From Triplophysa rosa (lineage: Eukaryota > Chordata > Actinopteri > Cypriniformes > Nemacheilidae): a DNA stretch of 64,000 bases. The position numbers were made by a program, and so were the translations under genes. This document shows positions 13,336 through 24,499 of the stretch, piece after piece; position 1 is the stretch's first letter, and each line of letters opens with the position of its first letter. The notes beneath the pieces were generated by a model. It was not told the DNA's origin, made no database searches, and saw only the letters and a program-made list of their open reading frames with translations. The stretch is from assembly GCF_024868665.1 (NCBI RefSeq), contig NC_079908.1, forward strand, positions 3,104,277-3,168,276. The letters run 5' to 3'.

Positions 13336-13950
13336 GAAGTGTATCATTTCTGTGCTGCTACACTATAGCTTTCCCACCAGATAATCCACACTGGATGCGG
13401 CATGAAGCCATTGAAGCCATTTGTCACGCCCCTCGCGTCTGGTGTAAGATTGGCATACTCTCTGCACATTAACCAAAGACACCAAAATATATTTTAAAAA
13501 ATGACACACTTCACCTTTAACACCTTTAATACTGTAACTGAATATTACATAATTTTATACCATGGGGTTGTTGAATGATTCAATATGATTGGTTGACAAA
13601 CATTCTGGGTATGCATTAACTTTCAGTAAATGCACACCTATGAAGGTGTTGCAGGTCTGCTGACCACATTACAGTTCCATATCACTTCGCCAAGTTTAAA
13701 TAACAGAAAGTTTATAGTGTAGCCTACAGGACATCACCTCATCCAGCACCCTGCTCTTGATCTGACGTTCAAACTTTACTGTTAATGGAAACGGGTGCAC
13801 AATTTCGTTTCAATAACAATATAGAAATACAGTACATGTATTGAAATCGAATATATAAAATAACTAAATAGAAAAACAAAATGCATGAATAAACACTGAT
13901 AGCCTACTGGTTCGTTTTCCTCTTCATGCTGCTTATAACTGATAACAAAC

Positions 13951-14999
13951 ATATCGTCGCTGTCGGGCGGAAACCTCCTATGTCCAAATTTGGTCAATTT
14001 CATATTTTTTCACAAATCGATGCTATTGGTCAGTCCCCATGTGGGTCTGTTATTTTTACAAATTATTAACCAATCTAAAGTGTTGAAAATAGCTTGAGAG
14101 CAAATCTCTTAACTCCATTGGACACTTCAACTGTCTGAGAAGTCTCGTAACTCCACCTCTTCTTCACGCCGCGGGAGCTTCTCGGCATTACGTCTCATGA
14201 TTGAACATTTTTTAGACAATAACGAGTGAAAATAGTTAGGTTAGATACATTTGAGTAGGCCTGTTTTGTTAAAAACCGATAGCTGTAATGCTCCGGTGCA
14301 GAAGGAAGCCTGTGAGCCAGAAGGAAGTTTGCGAGCAGATTCAGCTAATTTCCGCCTATTAGACAGCCTAGTCAGCTCATCGTTTTTTGTATTACATCAC
14401 TTATAGTTCTTAAACCTTTAAAATAGAGTTTAGGAAGATGTATGTAACCACAGTCGTTAGCTTTGGTTAACGATTGGAGCCTTTTCTCTTGTCAAGAGGC
14501 TCAACGCGACTGCCGACTTTATTTGCGTGCAGATTAATTTCCGCCTATATTAGACAGCCTGTTTAACGTTTTATTTTGGTATTGCATCACTCATAGCTCT
14601 AACGTTTAAAATAGAGTTTAGGAAGATGTATGTAACCACAATCATTAGCTTTCATTAGCTCTTAAAGTCTCGTCACTTGTCAAAAGGCTCAACGCGACTG
14701 CAGACTTTGATGAACACTGCTGGCAGCAGCAACGTCTGTGTCCGTACCATTCTTATCAATGACAGCGTAATCTCGTATCTCCCTGCTCCCAAATCATAAA
14801 CCTTGTATCTCCGATTAAACATGGTTTTTGGGAAATGTTGTGTTAATGTTGGTACACAACAGTATATGATAGCAATATAAGGTATAATACCAACTTTAAC
14901 GATACAATGTTTAATAACTCAAAAAATATGCAATCTTTTTAATTTCCTGAAAAATAATGGTTTTGGAGATGCGAGGATTCCGCCCGACAGCGACGATAT
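13951..14999. mobile_element. TIR element with an internal 194-bp duplication
   Basis: The two ends are inverted repeats of about 40 bp: left ATATCGTCGCTGTCGGGCGG, right the complement ending CCGCCCGACAGCGACGATAT. Inside, a segment starting CAGATT at 14336 is repeated from 14530 (AATTTCCGCC, AGAGTTTAGGAAGATGTATG and GGCTCAACGCGACTGC shared). No transposase is visible, so it is non-autonomous. The target duplication could not be resolved, so the superfamily is open. Confidence 0.7.
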
Positions 15000-15465
15000 T
15001 TTGATGATTACTGCAAACAAGCAGGCATCTCGCTCTCTCACTCACTCACACCACGTAGCAGTGGCTCAAGCCTCCGAGTCCGTTCGCTCTAACGGATGCT
15101 TGAAAGGAGGTGCACAAGAAAGTAGTCCTACATCAACATCATTTTAAAGACATGACAAACGTTGAAATGAAACATTTGAACAATGTCCTGTGGTTTGGTA
15201 TAAGCGGAATAATTGACTCGGGTCAGTTCAATTATTCGAAAGTTAATGCACACCCCGAGGTAGTAATGCGGCCACGACGCGAAGCCCGTCATCAATTATT
15301 CCTTACTTATTGTGATCTCACATTTATATAAAACTGTCACATTTAAAAATTCATGTTTGGATCAATCAGAAAAAATTGTTAACCATGAAAATGACTTGTC
15401 TGAACAACTGTCAAAAAGGAGACAGAAAGCAAGTGACATTTACAAAAGTTTAATAGAAGTTTTAC
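15000..15465. other. Intron sequence with a weak inverted repeat
   Basis: GGAATAATTGA (15208-15218) and TCAATTATTCC (15292-15302) are inverted copies about 95 bp apart and may bound a small element. Otherwise nothing recognised in gabra1 intron 3. Confidence 0.3.
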
Positions 15466-15533
15466 CATGTCATGGTCTGACACCGGTCCAATGCTTGTCA
15501 CGAAAATGTCAGTCTTCACTTCGGTTACACGCT
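15466..15533 (-). CDS. gabra1: gabra1 exon 3
   Basis: A 68-bp exon encoding residues 63-85: [13 protein letters not shown] then IGPVSDHDM. The acceptor is CGACAG and the donor is GTAAAA (weaker than the others). The size is the conserved one for this exon. One residue is unusual: Ile stands where Phe is expected in the SFGPVSD motif. The exon is in phase with exons 2 and 4. Confidence 0.94.
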
Positions 15534-15539
15534 CTGTCG

Positions 15540-16100
15540 AAGCAGGAAATTAAAAGTTTGAGTGTCAATTAGTGATAGTCATTTACTTTTATAATTCTTT
15601 GTCCCAAGAAGTATCATTAAGGTTCACTTGTACAACCCCATCACACTAAAATGGCACAGACTCTATCTCATCCTGCCATCACAACATTTCATGATTACAC
15701 CAAGTTACCTCAAGTAGAAATAATAATTCCAGATTTTAGTCAGTGAACCTCTTTTTTTTGTCTTTGACATATAAAAGGGTGTCTGGTGTGTTAAAATGCT
15801 GTTTTTGTTAATACGTGGTGTTCATTTCTTTGATTTTCTGTGAGGTATTATGGAAACTTTGTTGTCTCTATTCATTTCTTATACTTTTTGTTCTCCCCAG
15901 TGTTATCACATAATATGTGAGATCCTGCCAAGACCGGATCAATAATCTGGGCTAACCAACCCAAAAACGAAAATGTTCTCATAATTTACTTACACCCAAT
16001 TTACTCACACCCAAGTATATTACTTCCTTTTTTTAGCTGAAAATAAATATACGCACACCTTCTTTTCTTTTGTAAAAATATCCCTCAATATACAGTATAT
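15540..16100. other. gabra1 intron 2, right of exon 3, no feature seen
   Basis: AT-rich non-coding sequence; nothing recognised. Confidence 0.45.
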
Positions 16101-16109
16101 CAATATGTA

Positions 16110-16615
16110 CATTATATGTATTGGGACGCCCCCTTCTAATGAACAGGTTTCTTTCTGTGAGCTCATATCTTAATGTTACAGCATATAGAGAATTCTAGAC
16201 AATTGTGAATTTATAATTTAATAGCAATAGTTTGGGCAGGGCCTTTTTCTATTCCAACATGACAATGCCCATGTGCACAAAGCAAGATTTAAAAGAAATT
16301 ATTGATTCATACTAGTGTGCAAGAACTTGACTGGTCTCTGTAAAGCCCAGACCTGAACCCAGCTGAACACCTTTGGTATGACTTGCAGGCTTTTAGACAA
16401 ACAATCATCAATGACTTTGTCATTTCAGAACAGAAAAAGGCCCTTCCAAAACTGTTACAACAAACATGGAAACATATTTCTTTAATATGGTATTGTATGG
16501 TAAAGTATTAATATTTGTTTTGATTGGAATTACTGGAAATTAAAGGAATTTAATCGTAAACATGTTTTCGAAGCAGGCATCCAAATACCTTTGTCCATAT
16601 ATTGTATTTAGGCTA
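16110..16615 (+). mobile_element. Tc1/mariner transposon relic
   Basis: A degenerate transposase C-terminus reads on the plus strand near 16250-16460. It shows the FFQHDNAHVHKA box with a catalytic Asp, then KAQT-TQLNTFGM, the worn form of the PDLNPIEHLW box. Stops and frameshifts are frequent. The outer ends (TATTGGGACGCC near 16118 and ACCTTTGTCCATA near 16590) resemble decayed terminal repeats. Dead copy in gabra1 intron 2. Confidence 0.7.
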
Positions 16616-16619
16616 AATA

Positions 16620-17550
16620 AAGTGATAGATATTAAAGTGTTCAACTGAAAAAAGGATATCAAATATGTATCTGGGATAGCATGAGAGTGGCTAAATTATG
16701 AAAAACTAATATTTTTGGGTAAGATATTCTTTTAAATTGTATAATATAATTACAGTGTTTTGAACAAATTGTTCTATGCAGAAAAACTGTCTGTGCAGCA
16801 CGGAATGTTGACTGATGTTGACTAAAGTTGTTAGTCAACATCGTTTGCTGTTTTTGACATGTTGTCACATTGTAGGCACTAAGGTTATGTGTGTAAGGTC
16901 AAACACACACAAGGAAAATTACACATATTACATCGTATGTGCATAGAGTTTTTTGCCAGCTCAATGAATCATGCAGTTCTCTTCAAAACTAATTCATGTC
17001 AGAAGTTAAATGATCTGCATTGACAAAAACAATGTTCTCATGATGTGCTTTTCCCGACAGGCCTTGATTATAACAAACCTCCATACAACTGCCATCATGC
17101 TATTTCCTGCACTGCATTCTTTTTTTTATTAATTAAAAATTATTTTTGCCAGACAATATAAAAAATCTTTTGAAAACCTTTACCTCCTAAAGTAAATCAG
17201 AATAATTTGCTTTATTGCTGTAACCTCAGGACATTATGGATGCTGAGTCTTAAATTGAAAACGTGCGTAACAAAATCACAATGAATTCCAACGTGTTTAT
17301 GACATTTTACTGAAAAACTGTCTAAGTAGGGGAAACTGGCTAAACATGTCCCTTCTCATTTGCTTCAAAGCTGTAAAATGTCACCCACTTTCAAAGAAAG
17401 ATTGTCATTTTTGGTTACTGATTTGTTTTCCTAATATGAAGAAATCAATTGAGGGTGCAAAACATTAATTTAAAGATGTAAGTTTGATGTAAATCTAATG
17501 CAAGGCTGAGCAAATGCTTGAAGCAAATCATTAGAGAAACTTGTGTTCCT
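16620..17550. other. gabra1 intron 2, no feature seen
   Basis: AT-rich sequence between the Tc1 relic and exon 2. Nothing recognised. Confidence 0.45.
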
Positions 17551-17552
17551 AC

Positions 17553-17659
17553 CTCCAAGGCCGGGCCTCAGACGGTTGTCATAGCCATCGAGGAGGCTGT
17601 CCAGAATCCTGGTGAAAACTGTGGTGTTGTCTTTCTGCTCATCTGTATTCTGACTGGAG
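17553..17659 (-). CDS. gabra1: gabra1 exon 2 (mature N-terminus)
   Basis: A 107-bp exon encoding residues 27-63. It begins with Ser-rich SSSQNTDEQ, probably near the signal-peptidase cut, then [12 protein letters not shown] and [14 protein letters not shown], the N-terminal helix of alpha subunits. DNTT carries an N-glycosylation sequon. The acceptor AATTGTCAG ends at 17660 and the donor GTAGGA starts at 17552. The split Ser codon (AG from exon 1, C from exon 2) is in frame, which supports the exon 1 call. Confidence 0.94.
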
Positions 17660-17661
17660 CT

Positions 17662-18423
17662 GACAATTCAAAACATCAGAGGCTTTACTCACAGCGTGAC
17701 AAATGCAGTGATCAACAGCGATGAGCAGAACAACACCCTAATGTGTGGCTCAGAAACGCTCTACCTATGCAATGTTGGCCTGAAGATAACCCCAAGAAAT
17801 GTCTTGTTTTTAACGACAAAGGGATTATACACAAGGTCAATCTGTTAATAATTAGCTAAACCACTCCTTTAGACGTAAATAACCATTAAGATAGTTACAC
17901 CTTTGGCAAAATAAAAAAGCTATATTAACATTTTGGCTCAAAAATATTTCACACTAAAGAATACCAACAAAACATGACATCATAAAGTGCAAAATGATGT
18001 TATATAAGCAACAGCTCAGAAAGAGGGAAGCCAATTTCTTGTCCTTTAAAAACAATAAGCGCCATTCATACATAATAGTTTGTTTTGTGGTAATCGTCGC
18101 ATTCTTTTTGCCGCAGCAGGTACTGAACTACAAGAGTGATTGTGGACTGAATAAATGTTGTTTGGTGTTTGCTGCTTGCTGCTTGGAATGAAAACAGATT
18201 TCAATGATGAAGATGAGGTTATTGTGATTAGTAAGTGGATGGGGGTGTTTTTAAATAATGAAAGATGGAGAGCATGCGAAAGACAAATGAGAGAGACATC
18301 AATTGGCACACAATAGTTATTTGAGTTATTTGTGCATTTGGTGCCTCATATCTATCATGTTATTGTATCTAACTCCACAATCTTTGATATATTTATATTC
18401 CCCGGTACCAGGAGTGTCAATGG
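17662..18423. other. gabra1 intron 1, right of exon 2, no feature seen
   Basis: No exon or bounded element recognised. A hydrophobic open stretch on the minus strand near 17700-17760 was considered and rejected. Confidence 0.45.
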
Positions 18424-18782
18424 CCGTGTCTCAATCAGCTCCCTTGTTCAGTAGTCAGGGCACTGAGCAGGGAGTCAGCCATTTTAAGGACTGTCTCATT
18501 TGCAAAATCATTCCAGTGGACTGAAACGTTCGTTCCCTAAAAATTCCCACAATGCACCGCAAAAACCAGGGAGCATCGATGCTCCCTATGTTCCCTCAAC
18601 GGAAACCATGTGATTAATGCATGATTAATTAATTTATTAATGCCATCTGTGAAGTATCACACCGCGCTTAAGCAGTCATGTCACAGGAAAATAACTGAAC
18701 GGTGTCCTAATGTGAAGTGAGCCAGTGTACACGATATACTGATTCACAACCTCGGGAACAAGGGAGCTGATTGAGACACAGG
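18424..18782. mobile_element. MITE with 24-bp terminal inverted repeats
   Basis: The left end GTGTCTCAATCAGCTCCCTT and the right end AAGGGAGCTGATTGAGACAC are perfect complements, extending through GTTC/GAAC. About 355 bp, non-coding. The target duplication is not clear. It abuts the hAT at 18815. Confidence 0.75.
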
Positions 18783-18814
18783 GAATGTGTTCATTTCAAT
18801 CAGTTCATTCAATC

Positions 18815-20249
18815 TAGGGATGCTCATTTCTGTAAATTTCCCTAACCGAGAACCGACACTCGTAATCCGAACATTAACCGTTAACCGATAAGATTCTAAT
18901 AATAAATTGGAATTTAAAAAATACATGCTGCATCTCATTTCGAAGGCTGCGTCCTCTGGAGACATCCGGAGGACACAGACTTCGAAAAGAGAACATACCT
19001 ACAGTTGACGAGGGTCTGTGACACGTTAAATATACAAACATTTTTTTCACAGTTTTATTTTAACATGCAAACAGCAGCATAACGAATACATGCATCAACA
19101 ACAGCACCTGCATTCACATATTATCACATTTTCACGAACCTGCAGCGTTTTGGACAATGTAGAAAAACTAAAATAATATAAATCCAAAGCATAAAATAAA
19201 CAGGCAAGAAAAAAATTGAATTAATTAACAAAATATGACAAAACGAAAACACAGAAGAACCGGCAAGGTTTATTTCCGTCAGAAAGTTTTTTCATCAAAT
19301 AAAAATAGCAGGCCTACCTCAATCCAAAGCTTGGAGTTTTTATTTAATAAAGTAACATGTTTACGTGTTGTGGTGACAGTCTGGAGCTTGTTGACAATTA
19401 GACCCGAGGCAGAAAACACCCTTTCAGATGGCACAGATGTCCCGTGAATGTAGAGATAACGCCACGGGAAGCGTGTCACATTTGCTTTCCAACAGCCAGT
19501 CTTAGCTAAACAAATATAAATCCGATCTGCTATACCACCCAAAATACAAACATTATTTTTTACTTACTCATATTTCACATTCGTATTTTTACGTCACGTC
19601 TAAAAAGAAGGCATGGAAACCACTGGTCGTGCCGATTTCTTCTCCTTTCCAAAGCGCACTGGCAACCAATGCTAAGCATCCATGAGATAAGTTTATGTAA
19701 AGGATAAATTGATGGCTAGCACCGAAATTCCCTTGCAGTAGCTCCGCTATTAGCTTTGTTGAGCCGTAGACACGCCGGGAAGACAGAGAATGTTACAGCG
19801 CATTGTGAGCGCGATTGTCCCGTGTCTACATTTAAAACAAAGAACTTGAGCAAGGCTGCCAGTGGCACTCCGTTTGGAGGAGTAAAGCCCTGACAAATGT
19901 GGCCTCAACAATCAGAGGAATTACACGTGTCCTGTTTCGTCAAGTGATTTGCGTGATCGGATTTTAATCTGTCTCTAAAACGTTTCGGAGGGCATTAACA
20001 CCTAGTTGCGCACGTCTGCACGCTCCGTGAGTTAATGCTCAGTATGTTTTTCTTTCACCATACATAAAACTAAAAACATGTACGATTTAATAGTCATTTA
20101 AAAACGTATTACTAAATTATTTTATTATTAAATAAATATTATTAATATTATTAAACTTAAAATAAACATACCTTTTAAATCGTTTAACTGATAGTATTAA
20201 CCGGTCAAAATGTTAACGATCGGTTAAACGGTCAATATGAGCATCCCTA
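18815..20249 (-). mobile_element. hAT transposon with transposase relic (1435 bp)
   Basis: Terminal repeats TAGGGATGCTCAT ... ATGAGCATCCCTA are flanked by a perfect 8-bp duplication ATTCAATC (18807-18814 and 20250-20257), the hAT signature. Subterminal AACCG-type repeats occur at both ends. A piece of the transposase C-terminus lies on the minus strand near 19280-19540. The rest of the transposase is missing, so it was probably mobilised in trans. Confidence 0.9.
19279..19542 (-). pseudogene. hAT transposase C-terminal dimerisation domain fragment
   Basis: An 87-residue frame containing HGTSVPSERVFSASGLIV, the conserved hAT dimerisation motif (TS..ERVFS..G...), then TLLNKNSKLW, equivalent to the LFLNKN box. 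It lacks the DDE catalytic domain and zinc finger, so it is a remnant of a deleted transposase gene inside the element at 18815-20249. Confidence 0.85.
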
Positions 20250-21584
20250 ATTCAATCAGTTCATTTTTTAGCAAAAAAAAATCATTAGGGTCTAGAAGTC
20301 TGGGACATTGCAAATCTAGGATTTAAAGGAAAGATAGGCGATTTCGGAAACGGCTAACAATACAGCCAGCTAGCACTGAGCAAAATATCCCACCTTCCCT
20401 TCACGTAGGGCTATAGTCAAGTCCACCATTGTCGAGTCCAAGACAAGTCCAAGACCAGGACTAGTCGAGACCGAGTCAAGTCCGAGTCCAAAGAGGTTCG
20501 AGTCCAAGTCAAGTCCAAGTCCAGAGAGGTTCGAGTCCAAGTCAAGACCGAGTCCAATTGAGACAGTCAAGACAGAGACAGAAAAAAATCATGACTACAA
20601 GACCACATACTTAACTATTGATAATTTATGTGATGCAAGAGACAGCATATCTTCTATTCTAAGATAATCATTTTTATTATTGTTTGTAATGATCAAAAAG
20701 CAGATAAAATAAGGTCATTTTATTTTTACTATATAGGTATAGCACTAAAGTCACAAAGCCAAAGTGTAACTGTTTATTACTTTTTTAAGGAACTTTTTTA
20801 TCAGCCCTCCTAACAGCAAGGTTGTGCAGCAATGAACACTTTTGTGCGTGTGTGCGTGCGTGCGTGTGCGCGCCTGCCCGTGCACGTGCGTGTTCGATAG
20901 AGGAGCCGCTAGAAAGAGCAGAGGCTCCACGGCTCGTTTATAAGCACGTTTATAAGCACGTCGGTGCCCATCCTTAAATAACATGTTCATCACAATTACA
21001 ATAAAAATACGATCATTCTTATCTTTAAGCCCTACTTTCCAAACTTTCTAAAATACTCAAATGCAATGCTAACTCTGAAACATGGCATTAACTTACCTCT
21101 CTTTGTGATGCCTTTGCAGGTGTCTTACGAAATTGGATGTTGTCCCACATGTTTCGGGGAAAGTTTTGTTGCAAAAACTTTCCTTTTAAGCGCACTGTCG
21201 ATTCATTTATTATGGTTTGTAAAACCAATCTGTATTATGCCGCTGCTCGCTGACATCGTGCCTGATGAATGATTGATGCTGGTTCGCGCCGCGGACGAAT
21301 CATTCATTCGAACCGGTTCTTTCTTTTTAGTGAACCGTACGAACCAGTTCAGCTGAATCGTTCCCGTTTAGCGTCTCCCGTAAACACTTAATATTATCCA
21401 CAAATTAATTCAGTTATTCACTTTCTGGCGTGCATGACAGTCCCGCGGACTTGAACCAATATACCGGAGTTATTTAATTACAACAACAGCACACACTGAA
21501 CTGAACTGCTGTGTGAAAAGAGAACTTATGAGCACGCGCAGCTCTCGTTCTAGAGTCGAGAGTCGGCAACAGTTTTCGGATCAT

Positions 21585-22424
21585 TAGTGATGGGAAGTTC
21601 GGATCATTTTACTGACTGGGATCTTTGAGTCTCGTTCAGCAAAACAAATCTTTTTTCGAGTCATATCGTTCATTTCGTTCATTTTAGCAAAATATAATTA
21701 AAATGTTACATGTTACTTTCCTAACACATCTACTACTTTAGTAGTATTTACATTACAAACAATACAAAACTATAATGCTATAAGAAACAGAAAAGATTAA
21801 TTCATTGTTTACCTGGGTCTTTAGTCTATGATTAGCTCACCACACCTCTTATCTGACAAGTCCTCGGGTTTGACTCGTTCGTTCATCACGTGACAGCGTC
21901 GTAAGCTAAACCAATGCAGTCAGAGCCGGAAAGAGAATTGATTAGTTCACCTCTCGAGTCTTCGGGTTTGACTCCTTCGTTCATCACGTGACAGCGTCGT
22001 AAGCTAAACCAATGCAGTCAGAGCCGGAAAGAGAATTGATTAGTTCACCTCTCGAGTCTTCGGGTTTGACTCCTTCGTTCATCACGTGACAGCGTCGTAA
22101 GCTAAACCAATGCAGTCAGAGCCGGAAAGAGAATTGATTAGTTCACCTCTCGAGTCTTCGGGTTTGACTCCTTCGTTCATCACGTGACAGCGTCGTAAGC
22201 TAAACCAATGCAGTCAGAGCCAGAAAGAGAATTGATTAGTTCACCTCTCGAGTCTTCGGGTTTGAATCGTTCATTCTTCTTGAATTCCAGTACAGGACCC
22301 ATAGAATGTTGCGCAATGCGTATGCGCGACTGAACGAATCACTCCCTAAGACTACTCGTTCTTCCCGAGTCACATTAAAGATTCGTTCAAAATGAACGAA
22401 TCGTTCAAGAATGACCCATCACTA
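21585..22424. mobile_element. Nested hAT-type element (840 bp)
   Basis: TAGTGATGGG ... CCCATCACTA ends with a perfect 8-bp duplication CGGATCAT (21577-21584 and 22425-22432). Inserted in the element 20406-22647, so it is the younger of the two. The interior has CGTTCATT-type repeats and the 98-bp tandem array. No transposase. Confidence 0.9.
21865..22277. repeat. 98-bp tandem array, four units plus a partial fifth
   Basis: Units start with CGGGTTTGACTC at 21865, 21963, 22061 and 22159, with a partial unit at 22257; the spacing is exactly 98 bp. Units 2 and 3 look identical over the stretch read; unit 4 has a G to A in GAGCCGGAAAG. Each full unit contains CATCACGTGACAGCGTCG with a CACGTG E-box. 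The low divergence indicates recent amplification inside the hAT. Confidence 0.95.
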
Positions 22425-22682
22425 CGGATCATTAGTTTTCGGATCACAAGAATATTGCTCTATCAATGTTTTGTTTTGAAGGAGAAAATAAAACATATAT
22501 CGCTGGACTCGGACGAGACCGACTAGAACATTTGCGAGACCAATGATCAAGTCCGAGACGAGTCCGAGTTCAAATACCAAAGAGTCCAAGACAAGTCCGA
22601 GACCATAAAAAAACGTCTCGAGACCGGACTCGAGTACTACAGCACTACCTTCACGGTACACTCCAAATGCAACGATTGTACG

Positions 22683-22780
22683 AAAATGTTGGGGTATTGT
22701 GCTAGCAAATGGTTTGATCCCAGGGAACACACATCCTGATAAAATACATGTACAGACTGAATACACTGTAAGTTATTCTT
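22683..22780 (+). mobile_element. SINE fragment, degenerate
   Basis: TTGTGCTAGCAAATGGTTTGATCCCAGG resembles the middle of the SINE at 22783 (CATGGCGCTAGTAA..., GATCCCAGG). The A box and tail are missing. Confidence 0.45.
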
Positions 22781-22782
22781 CG

Positions 22783-22943
22783 TGCATTCCTGTGGCTCAG
22801 TGGTTAGAGCATGGCGCTAGTAATGACAAGGTCATGCGTTCGATCCCAGGAGATTGCACATAGTCAGAAACAAAAATGTATAGTACAATGCAATGTAAGT
22901 CGCTTTGGATAAAAGCGTCTGCCAAATTCATAAATGTAAATGT
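22783..22943 (+). mobile_element. tRNA-derived SINE, nearly complete
   Basis: A pol III A box (TGGCTCAGTGGTTAGAGCAT, 22793-22812) and B box (GTTCGATCCC, 22838-22847) at tRNA spacing are followed by the conserved fish tail GTCGCTTTGGATAAAAGCGT and TAAATGTAAATGTAA. The tail is the region recognised by a partner LINE. Confidence 0.88.
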
Positions 22944-22949
22944 AACTAT

Positions 22950-24390
22950 TGCCTACCCTGATCCCACCTGGAAATAAACTACATTTTTTAAAATATGTAT
23001 TACTATTTCTAGGTTAACAATCAAATAAGCCAATTAAAAACTGCCTTAAAACCTTCTCAAAACATGCTTCCAAGATGGATGAGCAGGTGTTGCATACTTG
23101 TGAAGTCCATGCCAATTTGACTTGGTAAACTGCAAAAGCAAAAGTGGGTCATAGCAAATTCTAAGATAATATAATTTATTTATCTAAAAATTGCATTCCA
23201 TTACAAAAATGCAAAATCAAGTGTGGTAGTGGTCTCAAACTTCCGGACCCAGATAACTACAAACTGTCAACAAATACCACTATACGAAAAATAAAATGAG
23301 GAGAATACTTCCACCCTTCCCCCATCTGCACCAATAGACATACGCGCACATGCATACACACCCCACGAGCGACACAGAAAAGGGGTCATGAGGAAAATGT
23401 AGTCTCATATATTACGCATGCATGCCAGTACAACACTCACAGCACGCCGGTAATGTCAGGCTGACCTAAAATTACATCTTCACTAATAAACAGGAGAATG
23501 CCGACCCAGCTCAGAGGCATTTATTTAGGAAAAAATAAAATCGCAGCAGCCACAGAATATACTTTGGTAGGTTTGTGGGTGAATAAGAATGAAAGCACAC
23601 TGATAGATGCACACTATACTGCAAAATCCTTCTGCTTATAAATAGCACACAGATCCCCATTAAACATTGTACACCAACCCCATCTACAGGTCATCTGAAC
23701 AGCAATATTGTACAATGCTGTCCAGCATCATGGTGCCGTGGGGTTTCCGCTGTCACGCAGCACAGCGTACAAACCAGACCATATATGCCTGTGGCATTTT
23801 CTAGCCTTGTTATAAAACATACAGTATATGAGAATGGCAATATTATTCTGATTCTCAGCTGTCCAAATTTACAGCTGTAGCTGTTGTAATCACAATTCAT
23901 GTAATCAAACAATTTTCTTACTGAAACACCCCTCTACACTATTCAGTATAAATAGTGTCGATATGTTAATAGTGAACATACTACTTAGTGTGCCTAAGAC
24001 TCAATAATGACCATTCAACACAGTCAATGTTACATATCACATTTCAAATAATAAATTGTAAATGAAAAACCGAGCAAGATATGTTGTTTTTGAAGACACA
24101 TACTTTTCAGCAGTTACAAATTGACATGTAAATTGCTTATATTTTCTTACAAGACTAGCTTTTATCTACAATATTAAGAGAACCATTATTTGTGTGTTTG
24201 TTCAGGTCATAAAACGAATCTAGTGATCCTCATCGCTTACAGGTGATACACATACATTGACACTTAAGGTCATCACCTTATACATACACACGAATATCAT
24301 CTAGAGCCTAGTAGTGCTGTTCATAAAGAGTAGAGTATATGACAATCATTCTGATATCTAATGAAAATATTTACCATCTACATGTGCATA
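22950..24390. other. gabra1 intron 1, no feature seen
   Basis: AT-rich non-coding sequence upstream of the signal-peptide exon's donor. Nothing recognised. Confidence 0.45.
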
Positions 24391-24397
24391 AACATAC

Positions 24398-24499
24398 CTT
24401 TTTCCAGCCAGTACATTAGTCACCAGTAAACAGGCCCAAATCCACAGCCAAGCCACTCCTCTTCCACCCCACATCATGCCCCCAATTGATGAATCCTCA
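24398..24499 (-). CDS. gabra1: gabra1 exon 1 (signal peptide, with 22 bp of 5'UTR)
   Basis: The coding part is 24398-24477, starting at the first of two adjacent ATG codons. The peptide MMWGGRGVAWLWIWACLLV is a signal peptide with a Trp/Leu-rich hydrophobic core, followed by TNVLAGK. An acceptor (CTCCTTTTTAG, ending at 24500) marks the exon start and a GTATG donor begins at 24397, so a non-coding first exon lies upstream. The frame joins exon 2 exactly. The signal sequence itself is poorly conserved between species, so the call rests on splice phase and position. Confidence 0.85.

Larger units (their letters stand above)
20406..22647. mobile_element. hAT-type element with GAGTCC-rich ends, host of a nested hAT
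   Basis: Starts TAGGGCTATAGTCAAGTCC and ends ACTCGAGTACTACAGCACTA. It has a perfect 8-bp duplication CCTTCACG (20398-20405 and 22648-22655). Both ends are packed with GAGTCCAAG/GTCCGAG subterminal repeats, probable transposase binding sites. A GCGTGTG-type microsatellite lies near 20845-20890. The interior is non-coding. The element at 21585-22424 is inserted in it. Confidence 0.88.

Noticed and set aside
17680..17760. Minus-strand hydrophobic frame resembling a signal peptide just upstream of gabra1 exon 2
   Set aside because: It has no ATG before an in-frame stop, and the exon at 24398-24477 joins exon 2 in perfect phase through consensus splice sites.
20370..20570. Minus-strand frame with repeated LGLDLDSNL
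   Set aside because: It is the translation of GAGTCC subterminal repeats of a hAT element.
21865..22277. Regular repeat array considered as a CRISPR array
   Set aside because: The units are contiguous 98-bp tandem copies without unique spacers, in a vertebrate genome.
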